DNA of 64,000 nt from NCBI RefSeq assembly GCF_048128805.1, contig NC_136016.1, forward strand, positions 22,371,676-22,435,675, given 5' to 3'. Origin of the DNA: Centroberyx gerrardi (lineage: Eukaryota; Chordata; Actinopteri; Beryciformes; Berycidae). Below the pieces are notes generated by a model that saw nothing but the letters and a program-made list of their open reading frames with translations, did no database searches and had not been told where the DNA came from. The position numbers and the translations under genes were made by a program. Of the stretch, positions 13,617 to 24,300 are shown in pieces; position 1 is the first letter of the stretch, and each line of letters begins with the position of its first letter.

Positions 13617-15437
13617 CATTCAGCGAATCAGGGGGACAGAACATGAGCTGGCATTCCCGCTCTGCTTCTTTCACAACAAACTGTTGATGTTCTGCTCTTC
13701 AGGAGTGTTGGTTTGTTTATGGCGATGTAGTACAATGTCTGCCAATGTCTCCAAAATAGAGACTTACTGATGCAAAAAATAGAAAAATATTGATTTACAT
13801 GACGTAAATCAATGTGATAGAATAACAAAATAAGGTGCACCAACAAAAGAAAACATTTGTCGGTGCACCTTGTTTTGTTATTCTATCAAATGTTTTGCAC
13901 TTGAGCATGTCATGTAAATCAATCTTTTTCTATTTTTTGCATCAGTAAGTCTCTATTTTGGATTATTCCATTCATAGCTTTCAGTGTGCGAGTTCTTCTC
14001 ATCATCTTTCAGCCCGTTTGCTTTTTGGAACCTGCGCACCTGAAGCATACTTCTTTTTTTGGACTATTTATAAAAAGCGCAAACGACAACATATAGACTC
14101 TTCATGTTCTTCCTCTCAGAAATCAGGTTTGCTCTGATCGGAGCGGGGATCGGCCTGCTGCTGGCCGTCGCCTTCATCGCCGTCAAGCTCTACATGATCA
14201 GAAAGCACGTGTGTGACAACAGGACAGGTGAGAAAACGGACCGGGAGAAGATATGACACTTTATATGCAATATGCTGCTCATCAGTTACTATACTTCATG
14301 TGTAAAACTGTTCAATAACACTTATTGGTTCATTATTAGTCATTACAAACCACCTTATTCTGCACTATTGTATTCTACAAATTAACTATGAGTTTTCCCT
14401 TGTTGTTGCACATGAATCAGGCTCTTAGTCTGCTTTACTCATTATGGGGCTTATAAGGTGCTAGAATCACATATTATTGAGGGAAATTATTAAACTACTG
14501 AGGGAAAATGCATAGTTAATAGTGAATATGTGTTCCCTAATCTAAAGTGGTACCATCATTTATTTTATTTCATGTGTAAAATTGGTTAACACTTTACAAT
14601 AAGGGTACACTAAGTTAAGGGTTAGTTAATGCTTAATAAGGGTTAGTTAATGCTTAATAAGCATTAACTAACCCTTAATTAACAGTTAACTAATGTGTAT
14701 TTACTAATGGTGTTCATGTTAACTAAGGTATTAATTTAAACATTATTTAAGTTTATAAAGATGACTATTAAATAATGTATAAATTAATATCTTAGTTAAC
14801 ATGAACACCATTAGTAAATGATTACCAGACACATTAGTTAACTGTTAATTAAGGGTTAGTTAATGCTTATTAAGTATTAACTAACCCTTAATTAATGTAC
14901 CCTTATTGTAAAGTGTTACCTAAAATTGTTCTGTAATAAGTTGCTTATTAACATGCATATTAGTGCATATTAGTAGTGTATTGTTTCATTATTACTCATT
15001 ACAAACCACCTTATTCTGCACTATTGTATTCTATAAGTATAGACCATTAACTATGAGTTTTCCCTCAATAGCCTTAGTGCTTATAGTAGTCAGTAAAGTT
15101 GTTGCACATGAATCAGGCTCTCAGTCTGCTTTACTCATTATGGGGCTTATAAGGTGCGAGTATCACATATTATTGAGGGAAATTATTAAGCTATTGAGGG
15201 AAAACCCATAGTTAATAGTTAATATGTGTTCCCTAATCTGAAGTTTTACCAGCTGTTCTTCCCTGTACAGGTGGCAGCATGAAGAGACCTTCAGAGGTGA
15301 GATGTTGACTTCACCATCACCACACTGACTGCTACAATCTAACTTATAATCGTAAAACTAATTCATTTCTGTTGTTTTCTTTTCTTTAGTCTGTTTCATT
15401 TCAAGAGCAGCGTGGCAGACAAGAAGATGCACCCTAA
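12423..15437 (+). CDS. tmem273: TMEM273-like small single-pass membrane protein (5'-incomplete model, four exons)
   Basis: Four small exons join in frame with GT..AG borders: 12423-12476, 14120-14227, 15271-15296 and 15390-15437, ending at TAA. The junction phases are 1, 1 and 0. The visible protein starts HLLMSVRGDEMDHEEKLG, an acidic juxtamembrane stretch. It continues with EIRFALIGAGIG and a hydrophobic helix ending near KLYMIRK, then a short polar tail ending QEDAP. An acidic ectodomain, the E-I-R-F-A-L-I-G start of the helix and a basic stop-transfer fit the TMEM273 (C10orf128) family as I remember it. Position is strong support: the gene lies upstream of vstm4 on the same strand, as in human. 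The signal-peptide exon was not found; it should end one base into a codon and lie upstream. Family function is not established. A second possible last exon lies at 18138-18245. Sure of the exons, less so of the name and the 3' end. Confidence 0.6.
13750..13962. mobile_element. Palindromic MITE-like element in tmem273-like intron
   Basis: tccaaaatagagacttactg at the left end is matched by its inverse cagtaagtctctattttgga at the right end. The arms stay complementary through most of the element to a centre near 13850 (ggtgcacc...ggtgcacc). It is 213 bp long. No clear target duplication was seen. Confidence 0.65.
14120..14227 (+). CDS. tmem273: tmem273-like exon: transmembrane segment
   Basis: The acceptor is cttcctctcag and the donor is ACAG|gtgaga. 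The 108-nt exon is phase 1 on both sides and completes a Glu codon with the previous exon. It encodes a Gly-rich then aliphatic helix (FALIGAGIGLLLAVAFIAV) followed by KLYMIRKHVC, a basic cytoplasmic border. GC-rich codons stand out against AT-rich introns. This is the most convincing exon of the gene. Confidence 0.75.
14320..15250 (+). repeat. Direct duplication flanking the MITE
   Basis: About 240 bases at 14330-14560 recur at 14990-15240 (both with accttattctgcactattgt and tgctttactcattatggggc). The second copy has about 45 extra bases in the middle. The hAT-like MITE lies between the two copies. This duplicates intron DNA immediately before the micro-exon. Confidence 0.7.
14585..14920. 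mobile_element. Palindromic hAT-like MITE with 8-bp target duplication
   Basis: Ends are gttaacactttacaataagg and the inverse ccttattgtaaagtgttacc. Nearly the whole 336 bp is a fold-back. TAAAATTG flanks it at 14577-14584 and 14921-14928. Eight-base duplications and these ends fit the hAT superfamily. Non-autonomous. Confidence 0.75.
15271..15296 (+). CDS. tmem273: tmem273-like micro-exon, cytoplasmic tail
   Basis: A 26-nt exon between acceptor ccctgtacag and donor GAG|gtgaga. It enters in phase 1 and leaves in phase 0, and encodes GGSMKRPSE. It lies just after a tandemly duplicated intron segment. Its small size makes the call depend on the good splice sites and on frame continuity. Confidence 0.5.
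15390..15437 (+). CDS. tmem273: tmem273-like terminal exon, version A
   Basis: The acceptor is ttttctttag. It reads in phase 0 from the micro-exon as SVSFQEQRGRQEDAP, then TAA at 15435-15437. If used, the 3' UTR would run about 2.1 kb to the poly(A) signal at 17518. That UTR overlaps an interspersed repeat copy (about 15978-16420). The short tail has no recognised motif. The exon at 18138 is an alternative. Confidence 0.45.
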   Translation, partial: SVSFQEQRGRQEDAP

Positions 15438-15977
15438 ACATTTTGAGGCTAAAACCTTGTACAGTCTTTATTATTTTGAAGATGAATGGATTGCATTACG
15501 CCAAAGGTGGAGACTCGAGTCACATGACTTGGACTCGAGTCAGACTCAACAATTTAACCTCTTCTTCCCTGTCGCCCCCCGCCACTGGCTCCATCATTAC
15601 AAATGCAGGTTGCACGGCCAAGCTTTGTTCAAACCCACAGAACTATATTTTAAATTCTAGTCAAGATAACAAGTTTTCCAAAGACACCAAATATGTCATG
15701 CTGAATTACAGGGAAATGTGTATAAAATGATGCACAAACATCTAGATTTTTTCCATTTGATGTAATGGTGCAGCCATAAAAACATGGCATCTTGTATTTG
15801 AATATTTCATTCAATATAAGCAGCTAGAGCTTCAAGAAAGAGTTGGAATGAGCAGATACAGAATATGGATGTGACGTTGTTGTACAGTTAGGATTTTTTA
15901 TTTTTTTTCTAACTTTGAAGCTACTTAAGGAAATTTAAGGGTAAAGTCAGGAAAAGTCAGTGTACAAGGGGTTAAAT

Positions 15978-16425
15978 TGCTTGAGACTTGACTTGGGTTC
16001 TGGTGACTTGACTCTGACTTGTACTTTGATGACTTGAAAAGGTTTCTAAAGTCTTGACTTGAGATCTTGTGTTTGTGTAAATGACTTAGATTGAAAGTGA
16101 TGAGATTTGTTCCAGCGGACGACTGAATTTAAATTCTGTTTTCTGAATTTGTATGGAATGATTGAATTTATTGAAGTTGAAACTGATTATAGAAATCAAA
16201 CTCATGATGCTCTTACCAAGTTTTTATCCTATTAAAACCATATTGCATTGAAAAGTCCTAGATATTTAGTTTTCTTTAAGATATTAAATTGATACTGGAC
16301 TCTTGATTTGTTCTGACTTGACTTGCTGTTCTACATTTAGACTTGGACTTGACATTAATGAGTTGGACTTGACTTGGTAATCTACATTTAGACTTCGAGC
16401 AAAGTTGACTTGGTCACACCTCTGC
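15978..16425 (+). repeat. 'acttgact' interspersed repeat, copy 1
   Basis: From about 16036 it is nearly identical to 34497-34800 over more than 250 bases (for example gacgactgaatttaaattct). It is rich in acttgactt/gagtc motifs and ends cacacctctgca. A related short block lies at 15508-15545. It falls in the possible 3' UTR of the tmem273-like gene. Confidence 0.75.
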
Positions 16426-17517
16426 ATTATGCTGATACGGATCAGTGTACAGGAAACTTGAGAAACACTGACTATGTTTACATGGACAGCAATAATCCAA
16501 TATGAACCCGATTAAGACAATAGCCTGAATAAGAAATTGCCATGTAAACAGCATTTAATGATTCCCTTAACCTGAATAAGGTCATAGTCGGAGTAAGCAG
16601 AATCACATTAAAACATGTGGAGTATTCTGATTTTAGTCTCATTATTAAAGGGCATTTTAGACTGTAAACACAAGCGGCGATCCGACCGCTTGACGATGCT
16701 CGCTCTATGTTTCAGCGGTTGTGAGGAAAAAGATGAAAGATGAAGGTGAAAAGTCCCAACATTTTTGTGGTGATGCTGAAACTGTCAGCATGCTCAGGAT
16801 TTAGAGGGAAATGGAGATCATGAAGTTTTCAATAAAGTCTTAAATTGTCCGTGTCTCCAGTGATTCTCCTTTGCCCTGTCAGACTTTGTTAGAATATTGT
16901 CTATATAATAAAGGCCAATAGTCGGTTTATTGTTGTCAATGAGCGGCCATTTAATTTCACAAAGTTTCAAGTATTTTGTCAATTAAAGGCAATATTCCTG
17001 TGTTGAATGGTTTAGGTTCCCATACAGTTTATTTACTCTCACTACTCACTTTTTACAAAGCGTTCACATACAGCAGAAATGCAGAAAGGGACTTGTGTTT
17101 CACCTGATGCTGGGACACATTTCGGGAGCATGTGCAGGCGGGCTGACTGGCGGTCCGCGCTCACTAACGCTTTCCCAGCCTCAAATGGGAATGACCTTGG
17201 CTCGCTTTGAGCCGTCTGGGCCAATCAGATCGTCCCGTGGCGGCGGTCTCCGGTGACTCGCGGTGTTAAAGGTCAGGCGGAGTGATTTACATGTAGATCC
17301 TGCAGGAGCAGCATGTGGGTGAAAGGTCAACTAGGCGGCCTGCTCTCTCCTCACGTTTTGACTCTCGACTGCAAAGATCTCCGTATTGACAAATTGTCTC
17401 TCCTCATTCCACTTTGTTCCTTAATAACATGCAGCAAGATGTTTTTTTTTTATACCAAACAACTTGTAATAATGTATTTTTATTTGGTTAAGAAGATTTG
17501 TATGCTTTGAAGAACTT

Positions 17518-17523
17518 AATAAA
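17518..17523 (+). terminator. Poly(A) signal AATAAA with GT-rich downstream element
   Basis: AATAAA is followed within about 20-35 bases by a GT-rich stretch (ctgctgtgtttgtgttt), the classic layout of a cleavage/polyadenylation site. It probably ends the tmem273-like transcript that uses the exon at 15390. Confidence 0.55.
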
Positions 17524-17895
17524 ACACGTTCCAGCCTGAACATGCTGCTGTGTTTGTGTTTCCTTCCATTGCATCCAAACTGCTCCACTGACACACATAC
17601 AGAGATCAGTCAACACTCAGCATAAAGCTCAGGCAGTAATGAGCAGCTCTTACTTTCTCCACAAGGGGGCAACATTTACCTCAGAGAGAAAAAATAACTA
17701 CACACTGTCCTGAAGTCCTTAATTCACATCTGAGCAGCAGAGGAGCCTTGTAAACACCCTGTGGGCTTCGATTACTGTGTGTTCACATTAGATCTGACAC
17801 ACAGCTGGTGAGCAGGCTGATGGGAAGTTTCACCACTTCTGGTTAATGACAATGCGTCCAATTTCCTCCAAGACTTATTGAAAAACAGTAAAAGG

Positions 17896-17997
17896 GGGCG
17901 TCCCGGTGGCTCAGTGGTCTATGGCACGTCTCTCTCCCAATATTTCCTGTTTATCTCTATTTTAAACCGTCAATAAAGTCCTTTAAAAAAATAAAAT
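17896..17997 (+). repeat. Short tRNA-derived SINE with deleted middle
   Basis: The head, ggcgtcccggtggctcagtg, is the A-box start of a widespread fish SINE. The end, gtcaataaagtcctttaaaa, is its tail. Only about 100 bases remain, so the middle is lost. Confidence 0.5.
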
Positions 17998-18137
17998 CCT
18001 TTCTACCTCTCTCCTCAGCTTCCTTCCTTTCCTGCACTTCTCTGTCTTTACATGATCATTCATCACCTCACATGAATAATAGTTTGTTGCATCTGTTTTC
18101 GGGGCTTTAACCATCTGACCGTTTCTTTCCCAGCGAG

Positions 18138-18245
18138 AATTTGACGGACAGCGACGTGCAGGAGGAGGCCGAGTCTTACCTCAACTTAAACAAGCACAAA
18201 AAATTTCACAATATGATATTATGGCATGGTAAAATTTCATCTTAA
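18138..18245 (+). CDS. tmem273-like alternative terminal exon, version B
   Basis: After a good polypyrimidine tract (gtttctttcccag) there are two AGs, at 18132-18133 and 18136-18137. Using the second, the exon continues the micro-exon in phase 0 as NLTDSDVQEEAESYLNLNKH and more, to TAA at 18243-18245. The first half is acidic and GC-rich like coding DNA, and holds Y-L-N-L, which fits both YxxL and the GRB2-type YxN pattern. The first AG would give a different, basic reading (REFDGQRRAGGG...). An AATAAA at 19423 could serve as its poly(A) signal. This exon is inferred from splice sites and composition only. Confidence 0.35.
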   Translation, partial: NLTDSDVQEEAESYLNLNKHKKFHNMILWHGKISS

Positions 18246-18324
18246 AACAGCTTTGGAAACCGTTTTGACTGATATTAAGATATCTAGGTCCTGATTCCAC
18301 GTCTCAACTTTCATTTTGGCGCTA

Positions 18325-18792
18325 CACAGGATTTCTGTTTACAAACTTTTTATTGTGGAACATTAGGGCACAGACTAAACACACATCCAAGGAACGGATC
18401 AACATCTTTTTCCATTTAAAACAAAACAAAAACAAATACAGTAAAGTAAAAAAAAAAAAAAAGAAGTGGGAAATAAGAAAAGGAAGAAAACAAAGAAAAC
18501 CCACTCCCGCATAATGTCTCATGGCTTGCACCCCACACCTCACTGCAGCCGCAACATTTCACAACACACAGTCGGGAGAGTAATACCATCCTCAGCTCAG
18601 CGGGTCGTCTGGTTTCCCTGAGGAACGCCACTCTGAGTGAGAGGAGACCAGACCGTCTGCTGAGAAGTTTACTGAAAGTTTCCACAGCCCAATTAAAATC
18701 CTTTCTCTGTCCTTAGATCTGACACTCTCCACAGACAAACCTCTGAGTATCTTCCGGTACCACTGAGTGACTGGAGGAGGCTTGGCCATAAT
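18325..18792 (-). pseudogene. LINE-like 3' relic (broken open frame plus 3' end)
   Basis: On the minus strand an open frame begins near 18789 (MAKPPPVTQWYRKILRGLSV...). It resembles the C-terminal part of an L1-type ORF2 by general character only. After stops comes a T-rich region and finally AATAAA (about 18351 on the opposite strand). Frames are broken and no reverse transcriptase core motif is in view. Uncertain. Confidence 0.3.
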
Positions 18793-19487
18793 TTAAAAAA
18801 TGAACTTTATAGCCAAAACAAGTAATATTTGAAGAAGCATAAGATCAGAGAGACTCATTTTAGATAGGTATATACAGGTTTTATTGGTGCTGGTCGTCGT
18901 ATCAACATCTATTCAACATTTAGACAATGACAAACTGTATATGTGTCCTCTATTTCTTCTAAAGGTGTTGGTGATTGCAGGAATGAGCAATATATATACC
19001 ATATATAAGTAGGTTCACCACACACTACTGTAGACTTTCTTTATTTTCTTTATGTTCAGCAAGTAAAACATTTGCATCTGCTTCCTCAGGTTCGCTCTTC
19101 TTCTAAAGATCTATTCAACGTTAAAATGTTTGCTGGGTTACTATTGGTTGCTTGTAATGTTGGTGATCTAGGAACTGAAGCTTATTCTGCTGTTGCACTC
19201 TGGCTAACATCAGTTAAATGCCTAAAATGTAGAAGTAACTGAATGAACACTGAACAAACCCCCAGATCCACACGCAGGTTTCCATTAGCCTACAGATGCC
19301 GTGTTTTGGCACTGATTCCCCCCCGTACTATATGATCTATTTGATCCCATCTCGGAGCCTCGGTCCCTCTGCCAAGTTAGAGAGACGGCCTCCTCCGTCC
19401 CAGAGATGGATGAAGAAGAACCAATAAAAAAAAGCTCCTATAATATCCTGGTAACTCTATATGAAAACATAGAATAATAACTTGCAG

Positions 19488-19620
19488 ATGCAGCCATTGT
19501 CGAAGTCCCGCTGTTTACTGCTGAACTGCTGCTGCACTTTGACTGGATCCCCAAGGGGAAGAGTTTGGAAAAATCTGGTTTTGGTCTTTTTTTAAGCTAT
19601 AAGAAGTTGCATAGAAAACT
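19488..19620 (+). repeat. Interspersed repeat, copy 1 of 4
   Basis: Pattern gcagccattgt..aagtcc, then tgctgaact, gatccccaag and a tctggttttggtct block. Shared with 30950-31110, 31370-31560 and 39360-39510 at moderate identity. Confidence 0.5.
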
Positions 19621-20309
19621 GTTGCAATGACATCACCGACTTGAGATCAGTTTACCCACCTATTTATTCACCGCTATATAACTCATACAGTTTGAAACGA
19701 GACCAAAACTTGCATGCAGCAGCCGGTGGTGTGGCAACTAGCCGGCTGAGGAAAAAGTTTTATACTACAAAATACTAATTTGGTTGAACTGTATGACATT
19801 CAAGAGGATAGGCTGCAGGATTTATGCAAGATAAATGCATGAGCAGGGGTTTCTACTGTATTCACAGCACTAATATGGTGAAAGTTCATCTTTTGGGGAA
19901 GTTGCATGCCACATCCTGCACTGGATACTGCAAGTTATTTTGCATGTCAAGAATATTCAGTCTGTGAGGTTTTGTGAGAGTGAAGGCTTCTTTCTCAGAG
20001 GACGTCCGGGGGTCGGTGTTTGTCAGAGCGCCGAAACACTTAGCAGTCTCCCCAGACCGTCCCGTCTATTATCTGTGAATCAGAAGTGGCCCAGATCTCC
20101 ACACTGCTGCTTTCAGAGGTTTGATGGACGCCAGCAAAGTGTCCCAAAAACCCTGAGCTGACTGACTGCTGCACAAAGATTCACTGTGGGATCCTGTTAC
20201 ATGAGACAGAGGCGAAGGGAGATAGATGAGGACACACACACACACATACACACACACACACACACACACAGTTTCTTTATCTCTCACACACATAGACCCA
20301 CACAGACAC

Positions 20310-20545
20310 TAGAGTTTGACCAATATGGGTTTTTGAAGGCCAATATCGATACTGATTTTGGGATTGAAGCTGCTGATAGCTGATATTTTGTGCCAGTATT
20401 CAATGTTTAAATTTGACTATTTAGACCATCATGGGACACTAAAACTCTCCATTGATTGACTAATGAATTGTTTTTAGTGTCAGCAGCTCTTTAAAGGCAG
20501 GGAGACCCACCACAACTATTCAATGGTAGAGAGAAACTCTGGGAG
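20310..20545 (+). repeat. Interspersed repeat (family of 3960 and 51490)
   Basis: Contains agaccatcatgggacactaa and gtcagcagctctttaaaggc, shared with the other two copies. It lies upstream of vstm4 and just before an AATAG-type pentamer run (20618-20670). Confidence 0.6.
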
Positions 20546-20989
20546 ACATTACTGCCTTTAAATTAAGAATTAATTTACAGAAAACATAAAAAAATCTAAC
20601 AAAATGTGCAAAGAAAATAGAATAGAATAGGTTAGAATAGAGTAGAGTAGAGTAGAATAGAATAGAATAGGTTTTAGTGTTTTTCTGTAGAGTCAGAGAG
20701 GAAACTCCATCATATCTGACCCTAAAAAACGGCCACACACACACACAGAGCAATCCTCCCCCTTTATCAGTGTGTGTGTGTGTGAGTGTGGTTGGGGGGT
20801 TTTAAAAAATAAAAGCCCTGACCGAGGTGTGTGCGCCTGCTGTTCTCCACAGCTGGAAGTGTGATTTGCTCGGCGTCAATCTCCCCGACACACTCCTCCC
20901 CCCTCCATCCTGCACAGGAAATTATATTTCCCACTCTCTTGTGTGTGTGTGTGTGTCCTTGCACACGCTCACCTGTCTGTATTTCTATC

Positions 20990-21053
<64 letters not shown>

Positions 21054-21109
21054 TGTGTGTGCGCACGTGAGCCTGCCAAATGTGTGTTTTCACTGAGTGT
21101 CACGGGGGG

Positions 21110-21297
21110 GAGGGGCAGTGGGGCGGAGGGAGGTTCTGAGTAGAAACAGAGCGACCAATGTTTCGTATTACACTCCACTGCTGGGGGAAAAAAAAGGAGA
21201 AGAAGAAGGAGAAGAAGAGGAGGAGGAGGAGGAACCCTGGGCTTCGTTTCTTCAGAGGCATTTAACTGGGAGTTTATGGAGGCTGCTGCCGTGGAAA
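21110..21297 (+). promoter_or_regulatory. vstm4: vstm4 proximal promoter and 5' UTR
   Basis: A GC box (GGGGCGGAG, 21120-21128) and a CCAAT box (21155-21159) lie 140-180 bases before the start codon. No TATA box is clear. A purine-only stretch (GAA/GGA repeats, about 21186-21233) lies in the probable 5' UTR. The ATG at 21298 has A at -3, a good vertebrate start context. The exact transcription start cannot be seen. Confidence 0.5.
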
Positions 21298-21349
21298 ATG
21301 AAGATCTCCTCTGTGGTCTTCGCTCTCCTGACTCGCACTCTGTTTGAAG
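21298..21349 (+). CDS. vstm4: vstm4 exon 1: signal peptide
   Basis: Encodes MKISSVVFALLTRTLFE plus one base, then donor gtgaga. It has the basic start and hydrophobic core of a signal peptide. Phase 1 exit is usual for Ig-superfamily genes. Confidence 0.9.
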
Positions 21350-24300
21350 GTGAGAAAACTTTATTTTTGCTTTAAACCGAAGAGGATCTGGAGGAGAAAA
21401 AGTTGTTTTCTACTCTCTTTGGAAGAAGCTTTGCAGAAAATGTCTCAGAGGGAGATGTTGGGGTGATGGGTGAGGAGATGGAGAGAAAGATTGTTGGTAG
21501 ATAAGTTTGTTTTTGGATAGTATAGGACTTTAGTTGTTGACTAAAACTTCTTCTTTTTCTTCTTCTTCTTCTTCTATATGTATTGTCCAGTTGAAGCAGA
21601 GATAAATATAGTCCAAAGTGAGATTGCAGGGTGTGATGGCAAGAAAATAACAAGTTAATCACAGCTGAACATTTTTGCAGAGATGAAAGGGAACGACAAA
21701 CTGAAAATTGGTGGTTTCCCCTTAAGTGTTTGAAAGAAAAACAAAGCTTGCAGTTTCACTTCTACATCAATTCATGTTTTTTTTAGTGAACTCTATTAAA
21801 TATAATTGTCTTTCAAGTTCAGCATGAACTTGCAACGAAAAAAACAAACAAACCCTGTCTTTATCCAGCTCTTAACTATATTTTCTTTGTTTTGTTCTGT
21901 CAAGCAAAAACCAAATGACAGACAGTGAAGAAAGAGGTAGTGATTTTAATTGCGTGCCGTGCCGAAAGCGTCTGAGTGTGTGACAGCAATATGCTGACGT
22001 GCCGTGGAAAGTGTGGATTATGAAATGGCCCAAAGTCGGAAAAACAGATGTGTGATATATTGTCATGCAACACATGCAGCAATAAAGTCTGTTCCTCAAT
22101 ATTCCTCCCACGCATGTCGTCACACGCCAAAAACAACACGGCTGTCAGTGTGAGGGGGAAGACGACTCTCGACCAACAATAAACTCTCTGCAAGTCCCGG
22201 CTCAAAAGGGTTTCAGATGTGAGGTGCTGGCTGTTTCTGATGCTAACTATCGATGTTCTCCACTGTTGTTTCATGGTGCCGTGGGCATCAAGAGGAAAAT
22301 TCAGGTCAGTCGGTCAGGCATTAGCGCACAGGTAGAGAGGAAGGAAGTGTCCATCAGTCTTAATCACACTGCAGCACTGGAGGAAAGCAGTATGCAACTA
22401 ATAAAGGGAAGTAAAAGTTCTATTATTGTGGAAAAACTTCCTCAATCCGTTTCTCATATTGGGAAAGAACTAGCCTTCTCCATCTTTAACTGCTGAGGAA
22501 AAATTTCCTTGTTTTAGAAATACATATCTACCAAAAAAATTGCACTTTTTGGTCATAATTCACAATCCTGTCTCATATGGATTATGGCTGATATTTGCAC
22601 TTTTTTGTATGTTTTTCAAAATCATTTCTGGTGTCTATCTTTAGACCATTGGGCTGCTTTTCGGGGGCCAATTTGAGGGGATGAAAGGGGTTTCCATCCC
22701 CCCCTTGTAAATGCAAATTATCACGAGCATCCCTCTTATTTTAGGGAAAACTGAAGAGAAAACACCCTGCCTGACCCACCTCCTTGTTAAATGTTCATGA
22801 ATCCGTCACTGATGGCTTTCTCAAACAGCTCCATCCACCGGGACAAATGGGCTGCGTTCACACTGTTGAGTTGAGTTTTTCCCCTCACATCTGACACAGA
22901 TCTGATGTTTTCTACTCGGAGTGAAGACCAAAAAGCTGCATGGAGTCAAATTTTTTTTATTCCGATCTGGATCTCGAGGCATGCGACCTACATGTGACTT
23001 GCACATTCAAATCAGAATCTGTCCGCATTGTAAATCTTGTGTCATTGACCTCAGACAATTGTCATAATTTGGGTGCTATGGCAGCTTGGCTGAGCAGAGT
23101 TAGAGACAATGGAAAGAAACAATAAACAACTATGGAAAGAAAGCCAAACAGCTGACTTGATCGGTATTTCCTCAATCAGTCAAAACTTGAAGGCAAAAGC
23201 TAACTAAAATCGGTTTAAAACAAGTGGGAGAAGTGTAGGTACAAAGACAGACGTGGTGTCTTTTGTTATTGTTACTCTGCGTCTTTAACATGGTTCATAT
23301 TGGCTCTACATTATACTCTACAATAGATATGAACAGTCATCCAAAAAAATCGTGCATGAGCAATTCACAAGTAAGCATTAAGTCCTGCAGTGTGAACTTA
23401 GCCATTGCGATAAATCTTAATATCCATTTTGACCCTCAGAAAGGTTTTGAAGTGGATTTCAAAACCTTTCTACATACCAAACCGCCTTTAAACACCTCCA
23501 ATACGTGCAAACTCAAACGCATAATGTTGTCTAAATCTTGCTTCTTCTTCTTCTTCTTCTTCAGATTTGTGTTTGGCCATCAACGTCACCATCACCCCCT
23601 CCCCCTTCACGGTGGCCCAGGAGGGTCAGAATGTCACGCTGTCCTGCGTCGTGTCCCAGCGCCGCCGCAACAGCGCCCTGCCGGTGGTGAAATGGACCTT
23701 CCTGCCGGCGGGCACCGACCGGCCCGAGGACGAACTCCTCATCGCCCGCGTCAACATGAGGAAGGCCCGTTTCTACGGCAACTACACCAAGAGCTTCGCG
23801 TGGCCCAAGCTGAAGCTGACGGTGGTGAAGCAGGGGAAGATCTTCGACCTGCTGATCCTGAACGTGTCGGAGGGCGACCGGGGGCTCTACATGTGCCGGG
23901 TGCAGGAGTTTAAAAAGAACCAGGACCGCTGGAAGGCTTCCACCAACTGCACCGCCGCCACCGAGCTCAGAGGTGAGAGGCTGTTTCATTTGATTTCTTT
24001 TACCTTTACTTATCCTGGGACAATCTGCTGAGAATGTACACTCTTTGTAACTGAATGGATGTGAAGCAGGGTGTTGCTGACAGACCGGACTGTAGTCAAG
24101 ATCAGGTCCAAAGGGGGTTGAGACCAAGTTGAGACTGAGAGCAAATGTAATCTTATTCAAGACCAAAATAGGCAAGAAACAGTGTACATGTCTTTCCAAA
24201 TGTAAAAATAATGGTTAAGGAGTTTCTTAAAGGTCCATATTCTCCACTCTCCAGTGTTTTATTTTGTGTCTTGAGGTCCATTCAAAGCTGTGTGTGTGGT

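Larger units (their letters stand above)
18800..21100. other. Region between the tmem273-like gene and vstm4
   Basis: No coding exon supported. It holds a repeat copy at 19488-19620, (CA)n at 20231-20270, an AATAG pentamer run, and (GT)n at 20997-21036 followed by (GA)n just upstream of the vstm4 promoter. Confidence 0.45.

Noticed and set aside
20767..21096. Open frames of His-Thr or Val-Cys repeats
   Set aside because: They are translations of (CA)n/(GT)n microsatellites; the same applies near 13441, 27666, 31691, 33273, 33542 and 38698.
23263..23913. A 216-residue + frame overlapping vstm4 exon 2 in another phase
   Set aside because: Runs through intron DNA and a CTT repeat, and reads the exon out of frame.
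23561..24199. A 212-residue open frame on the minus strand over vstm4 exon 2
   Set aside because: It is the antisense shadow of a GC-rich exon; the + strand frame has the Ig motifs and proper splice sites.
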